DNA of 58,886 nt from a virus. Every line of letters begins with the position of its first letter. Positions within the stretch are counted from its first letter, which is position 1. The translations under genes and the position numbers were made by a program. The notes under the pieces are model-generated. The model was not told the DNA's origin, did no database searches, and saw only the letters and a list, made by a program, of their open reading frames with translations. Below are positions 24,937 to 34,632 of the stretch, piece by piece. Location of the stretch: the IMG/VR virus record IMGVR_UViG_3300006484_000012, positions 1 through 58,886 of that record; one strand, given 5' to 3'.

Positions 24937-26193
24937 ATGCCACTACAAAAGCGTGTCATAAAAAATAGACCAAAAACAGAGGCTGAAATATTAAATTCTC
25001 AGATAGATCCTTATATAGAAACTTCAAGTAAGCCCTCTATACAAGATTACAAAAGAGGAGATGATAATTCTTTACGTGGAGAAGAGATAAAAAACATATC
25101 TGTAGGTCTTCAAGATATAGATAGTGCTATATTGTATTATTTTGATGAAGTCATAAAGCCTTACGTAATAAACGAAGGGTCTAAGCAAAACATTCCTATA
25201 ATATTTGCTGATGCTGAGAGATGGAAAACAGCACAAAAGGACGGAGTGTACAGAGATAAGGAAGGTAAAATTATACTTCCTATAATAACTGTTAAAAGGG
25301 ACAACTTAGAGCGTAATAGGTCCCTCACAACTAAGCTTGATGGCAACAAAGTAAACATATATCAGAACTACGAGAAGAGGTATACTAAAAAAAATCAATA
25401 CGATAACTTCGCAGTCCTTACTAATAGAGCTCCTGTAAGAGAATTCTATAATGTAGTAGTCCCTGACTATTATACACTAACATATACTTGTAATATATAC
25501 GTATCTTTTTACGAAGATCTCAATAAAATTATAGAGGCGATAGGGTTTAGATCAGATGCTTATTGGGGAGAGCCTGGAAAGTTTTTATTCAAAGCTAGAA
25601 TTGACAACTTCCCTATTACAAATGAGATAGCTGAGGGAAGCGATAGGCGCTTTATAAGCACCTTTACTCTCGTAATGAACGGATACCTCACCCCAAACAA
25701 TATAGATCGATTCTTGGCCTCTAATGCATTCAAGTACAGATCTAAAACACAAATACTATTCACACTAGAGGCATCAGGACAAAATGTAGAGGATATAAGG
25801 TATTCTACAGGAACTACACCATCTGTTGCTAAAACATCTTACATACCAGAAGGAGTGAACGTGACAAATATAACACAGATAAATGTAATAGATGCAGCTA
25901 CAATAACATATCTAAATGCATCTAAGACATATAAGGCAGACCCTGCATCAACAACTGCAAATACTGCAACATTCCTTAATACATCAATACTGCAACCACC
26001 AGTATCATCACAATTACCAGCTACATCTATAAATGATTTCAAGTTCTTTGTAAACGGAGTATTTGTAGACGCAACGCATATAATATCGTTTGGTGAAATA
26101 GGAGCTAGTACTTTATTAACAGTAAATACGGCAACATTAGGGTATACATTTGATAGCGTAGATGAAATAATAGCAGTAGGTAAATTTGAATAA
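24937..26193 (+). CDS. Tail-completion / sheath-stabiliser-type protein (gp15-like?)
   Basis: A 418-residue protein. A conserved-looking core (about 60-265) holds GLQDIDSAILYYFDEVIKP, the AERWKTAQKDGVYRDKEGK segment, TLTYTCNIYVSFYEDLNKII and FISTFTLVMNGYLTPNNIDR. A Ser/Thr-rich C-terminal extension (about 290-418) ends with FKFFVNGVFVDATHI. The core matches proteins annotated as tail-sheath stabiliser or tail terminator in T4-like environmental phages. Position after the two neck genes supports this. Sheath and tube genes are not in the window, so its partners lie elsewhere. Confidence 0.55.
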   Translation: MPLQKRVIKNRPKTEAEILNSQIDPYIETSSKPSIQDYKRGDDNSLRGEEIKNISVGLQDIDSAILYYFDEVIKPYVINEGSKQNIPIIFADAERWKTAQKDGVYRDKEGKIILPIITVKRDNLERNRSLTTKLDGNKVNIYQNYEKRYTKKNQYDNFAVLTNRAPVREFYNVVVPDYYTLTYTCNIYVSFYEDLNKIIEAIGFRSDAYWGEPGKFLFKARIDNFPITNEIAEGSDRRFISTFTLVMNGYLTPNNIDRFLASNAFKYRSKTQILFTLEASGQNVEDIRYSTGTTPSVAKTSYIPEGVNVTNITQINVIDAATITYLNASKTYKADPASTTANTATFLNTSILQPPVSSQLPATSINDFKFFVNGVFVDATHIISFGEIGASTLLTVNTATLGYTFDSVDEIIAVGKFE

Positions 26194-26195
26194 CT

Positions 26196-26429
26196 ATGGC
26201 ATTAATTAGATCAAAGCAACTTAATAAAAATATGACTGGAGATTTTACTTTCTCTGGCATGACAACTTTTATACAGACCTCTTCTGCAAAGCCTGCAATA
26301 GTGATAAGCGGGTCTCAAGAAGTAGGACCAACCTCCATTTATTCTGGTTCTATATACATAGCAGGCCTTGGAACATTTGCCGATACAGGAAGTAACGAAG
26401 TTATTGATCTAGGAGATAACTCTTTTTAG
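26196..26429 (+). CDS. Short fibre-associated protein
   Basis: A 77-residue protein that starts MALIRSKQLNKNMTGDFTFSG. Its Ser/Thr/Gly-rich beta composition, with VISGSQEVG and YSGSIYIAGLG, resembles short stretches of the fibre proteins nearby. It is probably a small tail or fibre attachment protein. It comes right after the tail-completion gene, and the gap behind it carries a TATTTATA dyad before the first giant fibre gene. Confidence 0.5.
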   Translation: MALIRSKQLNKNMTGDFTFSGMTTFIQTSSAKPAIVISGSQEVGPTSIYSGSIYIAGLGTFADTGSNEVIDLGDNSF

Positions 26430-26440
26430 AAGTTACTGGA

Positions 26441-26448
26441 TATTTATA
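26441..26448 (+). promoter_or_regulatory. TATTTATA motif in GATATTTATATC dyad
   Basis: Part of a 12-base near-palindrome (26439-26450) in the gap before the first giant fibre gene, followed by an A-rich leader. Confidence 0.47.
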
Positions 26449-26480
26449 TCTAAGAGAGATTACAAAAATAAAAAGTATAA

Positions 26481-29400
26481 ATGGCTACTTGGCTCCAGAT
26501 AACCCCTCAGGATGGGAATGCTACATATAACAATGTTACGGTATACAATACAATCGTAGCTAACTCTGTTAGCTCTTCTTTTACAGGATCATTTACAGGC
26601 TCTTTTAATGGAACCTTCTCAGGGTCTTTTGAAGGAGTATCTCAAACAGCATCATGGGCTATAAGTGCAAGTTATGCAATATCTGCATCTCATTTTGATG
26701 AAGTAGATCCTGTATTTGTAGCAAAATCTGAATCTTTAGCTACCACGGGGTCTAATATTTTTTATGGTAGTCAGTCTATATATGGAGATTTAGTACTACG
26801 TGGTACTGCTTCTATTGATATGTTGATAGTTACTTATCAATCTTCGTCAATAATATATGCATCTGGATCTACTAAATTTGGAGATACCATAGATGATACA
26901 CATGAATTTACAGGATCTTTATATATATCAGGATCAATATATGATCCACACTTACAATATACAAGCAGTGCTGATTTATTTGTTGTAGTAGATCCCATTA
27001 CTGGAGAGTTCAAATACTCATCCAGTGGGGCTAGCGGAACATCTGGAACTAGTGGAACCTCCGGATCTACTGGAAGTGACGGCACATCTGGTTCATCCGG
27101 AACCTCAGGCTCTTCTGGAAGTGGTGGCACATCAGGCACTTCTGGTTCTTCTGGAAGTGGTGGCACATCTGGATCAACAGGCTCTAGCGGTTCAACAGGT
27201 ACGTCTGGATCTACTGGCTCTTCTGGATCTACTGGTTCATCCGGTTCAACTGGAACCTCAGGTAGTTCAGGAAGTACTGGTTCATCTGGATCAACAGGTA
27301 CTAGTGGTAGCTCAGGCTCCTCAGGATCTTCTGGAACTAGCGGCTCATCTGGCTCTTCTGGAACTAGTGGCAGCTCAGGTACATCTGGATCTACCGGAAC
27401 AAGCGGAACTTCTGGTTCATCTGGTTCTACGGGAACATCTGGCACTGCAGGTTCTACTGGTACTTCTGGCACTAGTGGAACATCTGGATCAACAGGTACA
27501 TCTGGCACTAGTGGAACATCTGGATCAGCTGGAAGATCTGGAGATAGATACTTAACTACCTCCACTACTTGTGCAACTTTAGGACAAAGTGGATCTATTA
27601 CTGTAGAGTTAGGATTGTCTTATTCTACTGCACAGACTTTCTTAATGTCTTATGATGTTAATAATTACCAAGAAGCAAGTGTAGTATCATATAACCCATC
27701 TACAGGAGTGTTAGTATATAGTATTCCAAATGTAACTGTCGGAAGTGGAAATTATTGTTCTTGGCAAGTTAACCTAGCAGGTGCTAGTGGTGGAGATGGA
27801 TCTTCTGGATCATCCGGAACCTCTGGATCATCTGGTCAAAATGGTTCCTCTGGATCATCTGGCACTGCTGGAACATCAGGTTCTACAGGTACTAGCGGCT
27901 CATCAGGTTCTACAGGAAGTTCAGGCTCATCAGGTTCTTCTGGTACATCTGGTTCTAGCGGCTCCACCGGAACTAGCGGCTCTTCTGGATCAACTGGTAC
28001 ATCTGGCACATCTGGATCAACTGGTACTTCTGGCACAGGTGGATCATCAGGTACTAGTGGGGTAACAGGATCTTCTGGTACATCTGGGTCTACAGGTACT
28101 AGCGGAACTTCTGGAACTACTGGATCATCTGGATCTACCGGCACCTCAGGAACCACAGGTACTAGTGGATCATCTGGTCAAACAGGGTCATCCGGCTCCT
28201 CAGGAGAAACAGGTAGTTCAGGTACTAGTGGATCATCTGGCTCTTCAGGATCTAGAGGTTCTTCTGGGTCAAGCGGTACTTCTGGATCAAGCGGCTCTTC
28301 CGGCTCCTCTGGTCAGAATGGATCATCTGGAACTTCTGGTACTAGTTTTTCATATGACCCAGTAACTATACCATCGGCTTCTGCTCTAATATATAGAGAT
28401 GAAATCGAAACAACGGGAACAGCAACAAATGCAAGCGCTAAAACATTTACAATCTCAGCCAATACATATGATTTTATTATGGCTGAAGCTGAGATTGACT
28501 ATTTAACTCAAGCAAATACAAACTCAACAGCTACATTTAATCTTTCATATGGTGGTGTAGTAAAAAGATCAATAGTTTTAAGAGGGGATGCTACAGGTGC
28601 TGGGGATCAATTTGCTATGGGAGCTGTATTAAAATATAGTGAACTAGCAACTACAAGTCAAGCAATAACAGTATCTGTTACTGCTACAGCAGGTGCAGGC
28701 ACATGGTACGTAGAAAGTCTAAGAATATACGGTATTAAAAGTTACGTAACAGGAGCTGGCTCCTCAGGATCATCTGGAACATCCGGTTCCTCTGGCACTT
28801 CTGGTTCATCTGGTAGCTCAGGCTCATCAGGTACTTCTGGTTCTTCTGGTACATCTGGCTCCTCTGGCACTAGAGGGTCTTCAGGATCCTCAGGTAGTAC
28901 TGGCACCTCAGGATCATCAGGAAGCAGCGGAACTTCAGGCACATCTGGATCTTCTGGCACTTCAGGTACTTCTGGATCTGCAGGTACGTCAGGTTCTACT
29001 GGAACCTCTGGTTCAGCAGGCACATCTGGTTCAGCAGGTACTAGTGGACAAACTTTTGGTACATCAGGTTCTTCAGGAACTTCGGGTACTTCTGGTTCTT
29101 CTGGTACATCTGGCTCCTCTGGAAGTTCAGGTACAAGCGGTAGCTCAGGTACTAGCGGTACATCTGGAACTTCAGGTAGTACAGGTACCTCTGGATCTTC
29201 GGGTACTTCAGGTAGTTCAGGTTCATCTGGATCTAGCGGTACCTCAGGATCATCTGGACAAAACGGTTCATCTGGTACTAGTGGCACTTCCGGTTCATCA
29301 GGAACTTCAGGTACCTCAGGATCATCTGGCTCAACTGGCACTTCTGGTAGCTCTGGTTCAACTGGTTCATCTGGTTCTTCTGGTCAAAACGGTTCATCTG

Positions 29401-32400
29401 GATCATCCGGTCAAAATGGTTCTTCCGGCACAAGTGGAACTTCGGGATCATCTGGGTCTACTGGTACCTCCGGATCTTCAGGCTCTACTGGAACTTCAGG
29501 ATCATCAGGGACATCTGGATCCTCTGGACAAAACGGTTCATCTGGAACTAGCGGAACTTCGGGTTCTACAGGTACATCAGGTACATCAGGATCATCTGGT
29601 TCTTCTGGATCTAGAGGATCTTCAGGTAGCTCAGGTTCAACAGGAACTTCTGGTTCTTCTGGATCTACCGGAACTTCAGGTTCTAGCGGATCTACAGGAA
29701 CGTCTGGTTCTTCAGGAACCTCAGGAAGTACTGGCACATCTGGTACATCTGGATCATCTGGTACTGGTTTCAATACAATACATACTCCTGCTATAGGTAG
29801 AATACTACTAGCTGATAATAGCACAAATGCTGCTACAGCATCAGTCAGTATGAGCTTTAATAATGGGGTGTTATTACTAACAGGAAGCATTCTTGCAACT
29901 GGTAATATTCAAGCAAACACTTTAATAGTACAGACTATAAGCTCCTCTGTAATATACTCTAGTGGTTCTAATATATTTGGTGATAATTTATCTGACAGCC
30001 ATGAATTTACAGGCAGTGTTAAAGTTACTGGCTCTGTTTCTATAAAAAATCTAGCTCTTAACGCAGGCCTAACTCAGTTTGTAGTAATAGATCCAACAAC
30101 TGGTCAACTATATTATAATATTTCTGGTGCTGCAGGATCTTCTGGCACTAGTGGCTCTTCAGGTTCTTCTGGATCATCTGGTTCAAGCGGATCAAGAGGC
30201 TCTTCAGGCTCTACTGGCTCCTCAGGATCTTCTGGCTCAACTGGCACTTCTGGATCTTCAGGTTCTACTGGATCAAGTGGTAGCACAGGTTCTTCAGGCT
30301 CATCTGGTCAGAATGGGTCATCAGGCTCTAGCGGTTCAACTGGCACTTCTGGCTCTTCAGGTTCTTCTGGTTCTAGTGGCCAAAATGGTTCTTCAGGCTC
30401 ATCTGGTCAGAATGGATCATCTGGTACATCCGGATCATCAGGTGTAAGCCCTACTATAACAGGTACAGCGTACTATGTACCAAGATATAATGCAGCAGGT
30501 AATGCTTTAGAAAATACCACTGCTATGATATATAATAACGGCAATAATGTCGGTATTGGTATCACGACGCCAAACGCTAAACTACACATTAGTGGAGCGT
30601 CAGCATCAAATGCTTTAAATGTACACAGATTATCAGGATACGCAAGCATCTATGGTACTAATGATCTAATATTAGAAACAGATAGTACTTTCTACATAGG
30701 TGAATACGCAGCTAAGCCTATATACTTTAACGGTGCTAATGGAGTTCCGGGCACTGTTTATATAGCTTCTGATGGAAAGATGGGCATAGGTACTACATCA
30801 CCAGCAGTTAAATTACATATTGTAGGTCCTTCTTTAACACAAAATAGTGAAGCTACATATGGTTTATGGGTATCAAATACAGTAACTCCTAGTAAAGCAT
30901 TAGTATTAGGATACGATACAACAAATGATGCTGCCCAGATTAATGCCGTACATCAAGGAGTTGCATGGAAAAACATTTCCATGCAAACTAATGGTGGTAG
31001 TTTATTAATAGGTGAAACAACTACACCTTATCTGTCAAAGTTTGCTGTATCTTATGATGCTTCAACAACAAATGGGCCTATATTCTTAGACAATAGAACA
31101 TTTGGCTCAGGAAAGGGAGGAGCGTTACATTTAGGAGGCAGATATAATACCGCAGGATCTTACAGACCATTTGGTTCAATTGTTGGGGCAAAAGAGAATG
31201 CCACTGATGGGAATAGTGCAGGTTACCTTGATTTTTATACCAACAGTGATGCAGCAGATCCTTCACAAAAAGTGCGTATCACCTCTGCTGGCTACGTAGG
31301 TATAGGTACTACAAGTCCTCAATCTTTACTTCATGTAGCTGGAACTTTATCTTATGGATCAGTAAGAATAAGCCCAACCTCAACAAATGGTGAGGCTGCT
31401 ATGGGATTTTATTCTGACACTGCTGGAAGTACTACTAATACTTCTTGGGTAGTAGGACAAGGTGGGTGGGGAAACTCAGGTAAATTTGTCATAGGTAATG
31501 AAAATGGAAGTGCCGGAGGTAACGTAAGATTATTAATAGAACCATCAGGTAATGTTGGCATAGGTACTACAAGTCCGCAAGCAGATTTACACGTCTATAG
31601 AGCTGGGAGCACAGCAGGCACTACTATTGGATTAAAAGTTAACCATGAGTGTAATGCTGTCGATTTTGTAGTTTTATTTACAGGTAACGAATCAGTATCT
31701 ACCAACAGATTCGTAATGACTCAAGGTGGTGACATAGGTATAGGCACCACAACACCAACAGCAAAACTCCAAGTATCAGGCTCTACAAACGTAGTAAACA
31801 TAATAGGGTCAGGAAGTTTAGCATCATCTTCTCTATTCTCAGTAGATGGAAATAACGGTAGATTATTTGAGATCACAGATGACCTATCTGACTCTATATT
31901 CTCTGCCAATACAATAGCAGGTCTACCTGCAATAGAAGCATTCTCAGACTACACTGTTACTTTAGGACAGTATAGTTCAGCAGGATCTACACTAAGAGTG
32001 TCTGGAAGTAACGTTTTAATATACACAGGTTCATTAGCTGTGGGAAATATTGTACCATCCACTACCAGAGGAAGGATAGATGCAACAAATGATATAGTTG
32101 CTTATAGCACATCTGACAAAAGGTTTAAGATTAATGTAACAGAAATAGCAAATGCTATAGGAAAGATAAATGAAATAAGGGGAGTTGAGTTTGACTGGCT
32201 TACCAACCCAGAATATCACGGAAACCAAGGACATGACGTAGGGGTAATAGCTCAAGAACTTGAAAAAGTACTACCAGAGGTAGTTACTACAAGAGAGAGT
32301 GGGTATAAAGCAGTTAAGTATGAAAAAATAATACCTTTGTTGATAGAAGGTATAAAAGAACAACAAAAACAAATAGAAGATTTACAAAAACAAATTGACT

Positions 32401-32417
32401 ATTTGACAAATAAATAA
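26481..32417 (+). CDS. Giant collagen-like tail fibre with C-terminal S74 chaperone
   Basis: A 1978-residue fibre. The N-terminal part (1-180) has GSFTGSF-type repeats and a THEFTGSLYISGS module. Four collagen-like Gly-X-Y blocks of Gly/Ser/Thr follow, at about residues 184-353, 434-620, 760-1095 and 1215-1321. Two beta domains interrupt them (about 354-433 and 622-758). The distal shaft carries five GIGTT-SP or TP repeats, each followed by a KLHI-type strand. The C-terminal 100 residues match the Peptidase S74 intramolecular chaperone: SDKRFKINVTEI near 1877, VGVIAQELEKVLPEVV and YEKIIPLLIEGIKEQ. This domain trimerises fibres and then usually cuts itself off before SD. It is the only fibre in the window with a visible S74 domain. 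Confidence 0.9.
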   Translation: MATWLQITPQDGNATYNNVTVYNTIVANSVSSSFTGSFTGSFNGTFSGSFEGVSQTASWAISASYAISASHFDEVDPVFVAKSESLATTGSNIFYGSQSIYGDLVLRGTASIDMLIVTYQSSSIIYASGSTKFGDTIDDTHEFTGSLYISGSIYDPHLQYTSSADLFVVVDPITGEFKYSSSGASGTSGTSGTSGSTGSDGTSGSSGTSGSSGSGGTSGTSGSSGSGGTSGSTGSSGSTGTSGSTGSSGSTGSSGSTGTSGSSGSTGSSGSTGTSGSSGSSGSSGTSGSSGSSGTSGSSGTSGSTGTSGTSGSSGSTGTSGTAGSTGTSGTSGTSGSTGTSGTSGTSGSAGRSGDRYLTTSTTCATLGQSGSITVELGLSYSTAQTFLMSYDVNNYQEASVVSYNPSTGVLVYSIPNVTVGSGNYCSWQVNLAGASGGDGSSGSSGTSGSSGQNGSSGSSGTAGTSGSTGTSGSSGSTGSSGSSGSSGTSGSSGSTGTSGSSGSTGTSGTSGSTGTSGTGGSSGTSGVTGSSGTSGSTGTSGTSGTTGSSGSTGTSGTTGTSGSSGQTGSSGSSGETGSSGTSGSSGSSGSRGSSGSSGTSGSSGSSGSSGQNGSSGTSGTSFSYDPVTIPSASALIYRDEIETTGTATNASAKTFTISANTYDFIMAEAEIDYLTQANTNSTATFNLSYGGVVKRSIVLRGDATGAGDQFAMGAVLKYSELATTSQAITVSVTATAGAGTWYVESLRIYGIKSYVTGAGSSGSSGTSGSSGTSGSSGSSGSSGTSGSSGTSGSSGTRGSSGSSGSTGTSGSSGSSGTSGTSGSSGTSGTSGSAGTSGSTGTSGSAGTSGSAGTSGQTFGTSGSSGTSGTSGSSGTSGSSGSSGTSGSSGTSGTSGTSGSTGTSGSSGTSGSSGSSGSSGTSGSSGQNGSSGTSGTSGSSGTSGTSGSSGSTGTSGSSGSTGSSGSSGQNGSSGSSGQNGSSGTSGTSGSSGSTGTSGSSGSTGTSGSSGTSGSSGQNGSSGTSGTSGSTGTSGTSGSSGSSGSRGSSGSSGSTGTSGSSGSTGTSGSSGSTGTSGSSGTSGSTGTSGTSGSSGTGFNTIHTPAIGRILLADNSTNAATASVSMSFNNGVLLLTGSILATGNIQANTLIVQTISSSVIYSSGSNIFGDNLSDSHEFTGSVKVTGSVSIKNLALNAGLTQFVVIDPTTGQLYYNISGAAGSSGTSGSSGSSGSSGSSGSRGSSGSTGSSGSSGSTGTSGSSGSTGSSGSTGSSGSSGQNGSSGSSGSTGTSGSSGSSGSSGQNGSSGSSGQNGSSGTSGSSGVSPTITGTAYYVPRYNAAGNALENTTAMIYNNGNNVGIGITTPNAKLHISGASASNALNVHRLSGYASIYGTNDLILETDSTFYIGEYAAKPIYFNGANGVPGTVYIASDGKMGIGTTSPAVKLHIVGPSLTQNSEATYGLWVSNTVTPSKALVLGYDTTNDAAQINAVHQGVAWKNISMQTNGGSLLIGETTTPYLSKFAVSYDASTTNGPIFLDNRTFGSGKGGALHLGGRYNTAGSYRPFGSIVGAKENATDGNSAGYLDFYTNSDAADPSQKVRITSAGYVGIGTTSPQSLLHVAGTLSYGSVRISPTSTNGEAAMGFYSDTAGSTTNTSWVVGQGGWGNSGKFVIGNENGSAGGNVRLLIEPSGNVGIGTTSPQADLHVYRAGSTAGTTIGLKVNHECNAVDFVVLFTGNESVSTNRFVMTQGGDIGIGTTTPTAKLQVSGSTNVVNIIGSGSLASSSLFSVDGNNGRLFEITDDLSDSIFSANTIAGLPAIEAFSDYTVTLGQYSSAGSTLRVSGSNVLIYTGSLAVGNIVPSTTRGRIDATNDIVAYSTSDKRFKINVTEIANAIGKINEIRGVEFDWLTNPEYHGNQGHDVGVIAQELEKVLPEVVTTRESGYKAVKYEKIIPLLIEGIKEQQKQIEDLQKQIDYLTNK
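27025..27540 (+). repeat. Collagen-like Gly-X-Y block 1
   Basis: Encodes tandem G-S/T-S triplets, mostly GTS, GSS and GST. Codons for Gly, Ser and Thr vary between copies, so the DNA is far less repetitive than the protein. Confidence 0.9.
27781..28343 (+). repeat. Collagen-like Gly-X-Y block 2
   Basis: Same triplet type as block 1. GQNG and GETG triplets interrupt the Ser/Thr pattern at intervals. Confidence 0.9.
28757..29764 (+). repeat. Collagen-like Gly-X-Y block 3 (longest complete block)
   Basis: About 335 residues of Gly-Ser/Thr triplets, with a GQTFGTSG interruption near 29050 that breaks the triplet phase, and several GQNG units. Confidence 0.9.
30124..30446 (+). repeat. Collagen-like Gly-X-Y block 4
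   Basis: About 107 residues of the same triplets leading into the GIGTT-repeat shaft. Confidence 0.88.
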
Positions 32418-32422
32418 GTTAT

Positions 32423-33118
32423 ATGGCTGAAATATATGGACCTACTATCGTTAGAAATGGGTTAGTATTATTATTAGATGCTGCCGATAAGAAGTCCTAC
32501 CCAGGAAGCGGTACTACATGGTATGATATTAGTGGCAATAGTAATTTAGGAACTCTAACAAACGGACCTACGTTTAATTCTGGTAATTGGGGTTCTATTT
32601 TTACTGATGGAAGTGACGATGTTGTTACAACTACCTATTTTGGAAGTGCAACTGATAATTATACATTTTCTGTTTGGTTTAAAAATGATAATTATTCTGA
32701 AATTAAATATATTTTATCAAGAGGAAGAGATGGGTTTGGTAATGGATGGAGTTTATTTAATGCAGTAAGAGACACTGGATATGCAATTATTGGAGTCGTT
32801 CCAACCTCTCCATCAACAGTTGGAATAAGCGTTGACTCAACATCAGTATTAGCACTTAATAAATGGTATTATATTACAGGTGTTTGGACTGCTGGTGTAT
32901 CACTTCAAGTGTATGTAAATGGTGTTTTTGAAAATACAACAACATCAGTTGCAGGAAGAACAATTTTAAGATCATCATCAAATGGTTGGTGTTTAGGTAG
33001 TATTAGTAATACAATATTTACAAGCGGATACACAGCAGCCTGCCACATATATAATCGAGTCTTAACAAGTAAAGAGATATTGCAAAACTACAACGCAACT
33101 AAAACACGATTCATATAA
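32423..33118 (+). CDS. LamG / concanavalin-like lectin domain protein 1
   Basis: A 231-residue single-domain jellyroll protein. It shares the family frame of all seven copies in the window: NGLVLLLDAADKKSYPGSG, a WYDISGN turn, NGPTF, a strand ending in DGSDDVV, then a YVNGVF strand and the closing IYNRVLTSKEILQNYNATK. LamG-like domains bind carbohydrates or proteins. With fibre genes on both sides it is probably a virion adhesin or a fibre-tip lectin. No signal peptide is present, as expected for a virion protein. Confidence 0.82.
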   Translation: MAEIYGPTIVRNGLVLLLDAADKKSYPGSGTTWYDISGNSNLGTLTNGPTFNSGNWGSIFTDGSDDVVTTTYFGSATDNYTFSVWFKNDNYSEIKYILSRGRDGFGNGWSLFNAVRDTGYAIIGVVPTSPSTVGISVDSTSVLALNKWYYITGVWTAGVSLQVYVNGVFENTTTSVAGRTILRSSSNGWCLGSISNTIFTSGYTAACHIYNRVLTSKEILQNYNATKTRFI

Positions 33119-33119
33119 C

Positions 33120-34631
33120 ATGCCATCATCATCAGGACCTAATACAGTTAATGACTCACTAATATTTGCTTATGATGTAGCAGATATAAGGAATTCCTAT
33201 ATAGGAGAGCCGACTACTAATCTTCTCCCAACACCAGAAACTAATGCTATTCCTAAAATAGGAAATGGTTGGGGAACTTTTAATGTTAATCAATATAACG
33301 GAGGTAATTATTTTAGTATAGGAACAATCTCTAGTGTAAGTAGCAATGTCGTAACAACAGCAGGAACGCACCCTTTAAGAACATATGACGCTGTTACACC
33401 TCAGACTACTGGAGGCGGTGTTACTAATGGAACAAATTATTTTGTTAAAAAAATATCTGACACTCAATTTAGTTTACATGAATATAATGGTTCCCAAGAT
33501 GGTTCTCAAGGGTATATAAGTACATCTACTGGAACCTTTAAAGTGTACGATAGCATAGCTACTGATACAAGAGTTTCTATAAATTCTACAAGTTTTCCTA
33601 CTATGTGGTGGGGCCCTCCCCATGTACCTAATTCGGGGTTAGTTAAAGAAATAATTTCAAATGGATTTAAAGATCCCTATACTGCAATTGTAACTGATTG
33701 TGTAAGATTACATTGGCATAGACCAGATGGTGTAACTGATGGAATGGCTTATGGAGTAGATGCTACAACAACTCCATCAACAACCACAACGGTATCCTTT
33801 TGGGCTAGGGCAGCCAACGCTGCTGCAGTAGGAAACTATATACAATTTCAAAATTATAACTATAGTGGCCCTGAAGGGTATAGTTATTATAGTATGAATG
33901 CTACTTGGGGAGCCTTGGGAGAGTGGGTAAGAAATAGCTACACATTTACTGCAACACATAATGCTTTAATTTCATATTGGTTTCCATCTGCTGCAAATAT
34001 GGATGTTGATATATCAAATATACAAGTAGAACAAAATTCCCATAGAACTACATTTGTAGCTGGTACTAGATCTGTAACAAATTCTTTATTGGATTTAAGT
34101 GTAACTGGAAAAACAATAGACGTTACTAATGTATCTTTTGATTCCAATAGCCAAATAACATTTGATGCAACAAATGACTATATAAATACTTCCTTCTCAG
34201 CACAAACCATATCAAATGTGACTATAGAAGCTATTGTATATGATACTAGAAATAATGGCGGATATAGAGCTATAGTCCAAAGCAACCTCAATTCAGATGA
34301 TGCTTTATATATATACCCTAATAACACTTTAGGCTTTTGGCCATGTGGAGGAGGATCATTAACTGTACCTGCAAACCAATGGAACCATGTTGTTGCTTCT
34401 TATAATGGAGGATCCATCATATATTCCGTTAATGGAGTATCTCAAACGGTCAATACAGTCTGTTCTGATATAACAAATTGGGAATTCTTAAGAATAGGAG
34501 CTCATGGGGTTGGAGATGGTGAAAGATGGGGAGGACAAATATCTGTAGTTAAAGTATATAACAGAGCTCTAACCCAATCAGAAATAGCAAATAACTACCG
34601 CGCATATAAATCACGTTTTAATTTAAGTTAA
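33120..34631 (+). CDS. Two-domain LamG-like lectin protein 2
   Basis: A 503-residue protein, about twice the length of the basic LamG copies. The N-terminal part starts NTVNDSLIFAYDVADIRNSY and then has an additional carbohydrate-binding-like beta domain (about 40-310) beginning PTTNLLPTPE and ending near DVDISNIQVEQNSHRTTF. The LamG domain follows (about 320-503), with FDATNDYINTSF, YSVNGVSQTV and VYNRALTQSEIANNYRAYK. It starts one base after lectin 1 and ends one base before lectin 3. It is a probable adhesin with two glycan-binding surfaces. Confidence 0.8.
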   Translation: MPSSSGPNTVNDSLIFAYDVADIRNSYIGEPTTNLLPTPETNAIPKIGNGWGTFNVNQYNGGNYFSIGTISSVSSNVVTTAGTHPLRTYDAVTPQTTGGGVTNGTNYFVKKISDTQFSLHEYNGSQDGSQGYISTSTGTFKVYDSIATDTRVSINSTSFPTMWWGPPHVPNSGLVKEIISNGFKDPYTAIVTDCVRLHWHRPDGVTDGMAYGVDATTTPSTTTTVSFWARAANAAAVGNYIQFQNYNYSGPEGYSYYSMNATWGALGEWVRNSYTFTATHNALISYWFPSAANMDVDISNIQVEQNSHRTTFVAGTRSVTNSLLDLSVTGKTIDVTNVSFDSNSQITFDATNDYINTSFSAQTISNVTIEAIVYDTRNNGGYRAIVQSNLNSDDALYIYPNNTLGFWPCGGGSLTVPANQWNHVVASYNGGSIIYSVNGVSQTVNTVCSDITNWEFLRIGAHGVGDGERWGGQISVVKVYNRALTQSEIANNYRAYKSRFNLS

Positions 34632-34632
34632 T

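Noticed and set aside
26837-29890. Long minus-strand reading frames rich in Pro, Val, Glu and Asp across the fibre repeats
   Set aside because: They arise because Gly-Ser/Thr codons read in reverse give no stops. The same artefact occurs at 46008-46913 and 56968-57993, and there are no starts or leaders of gene type.
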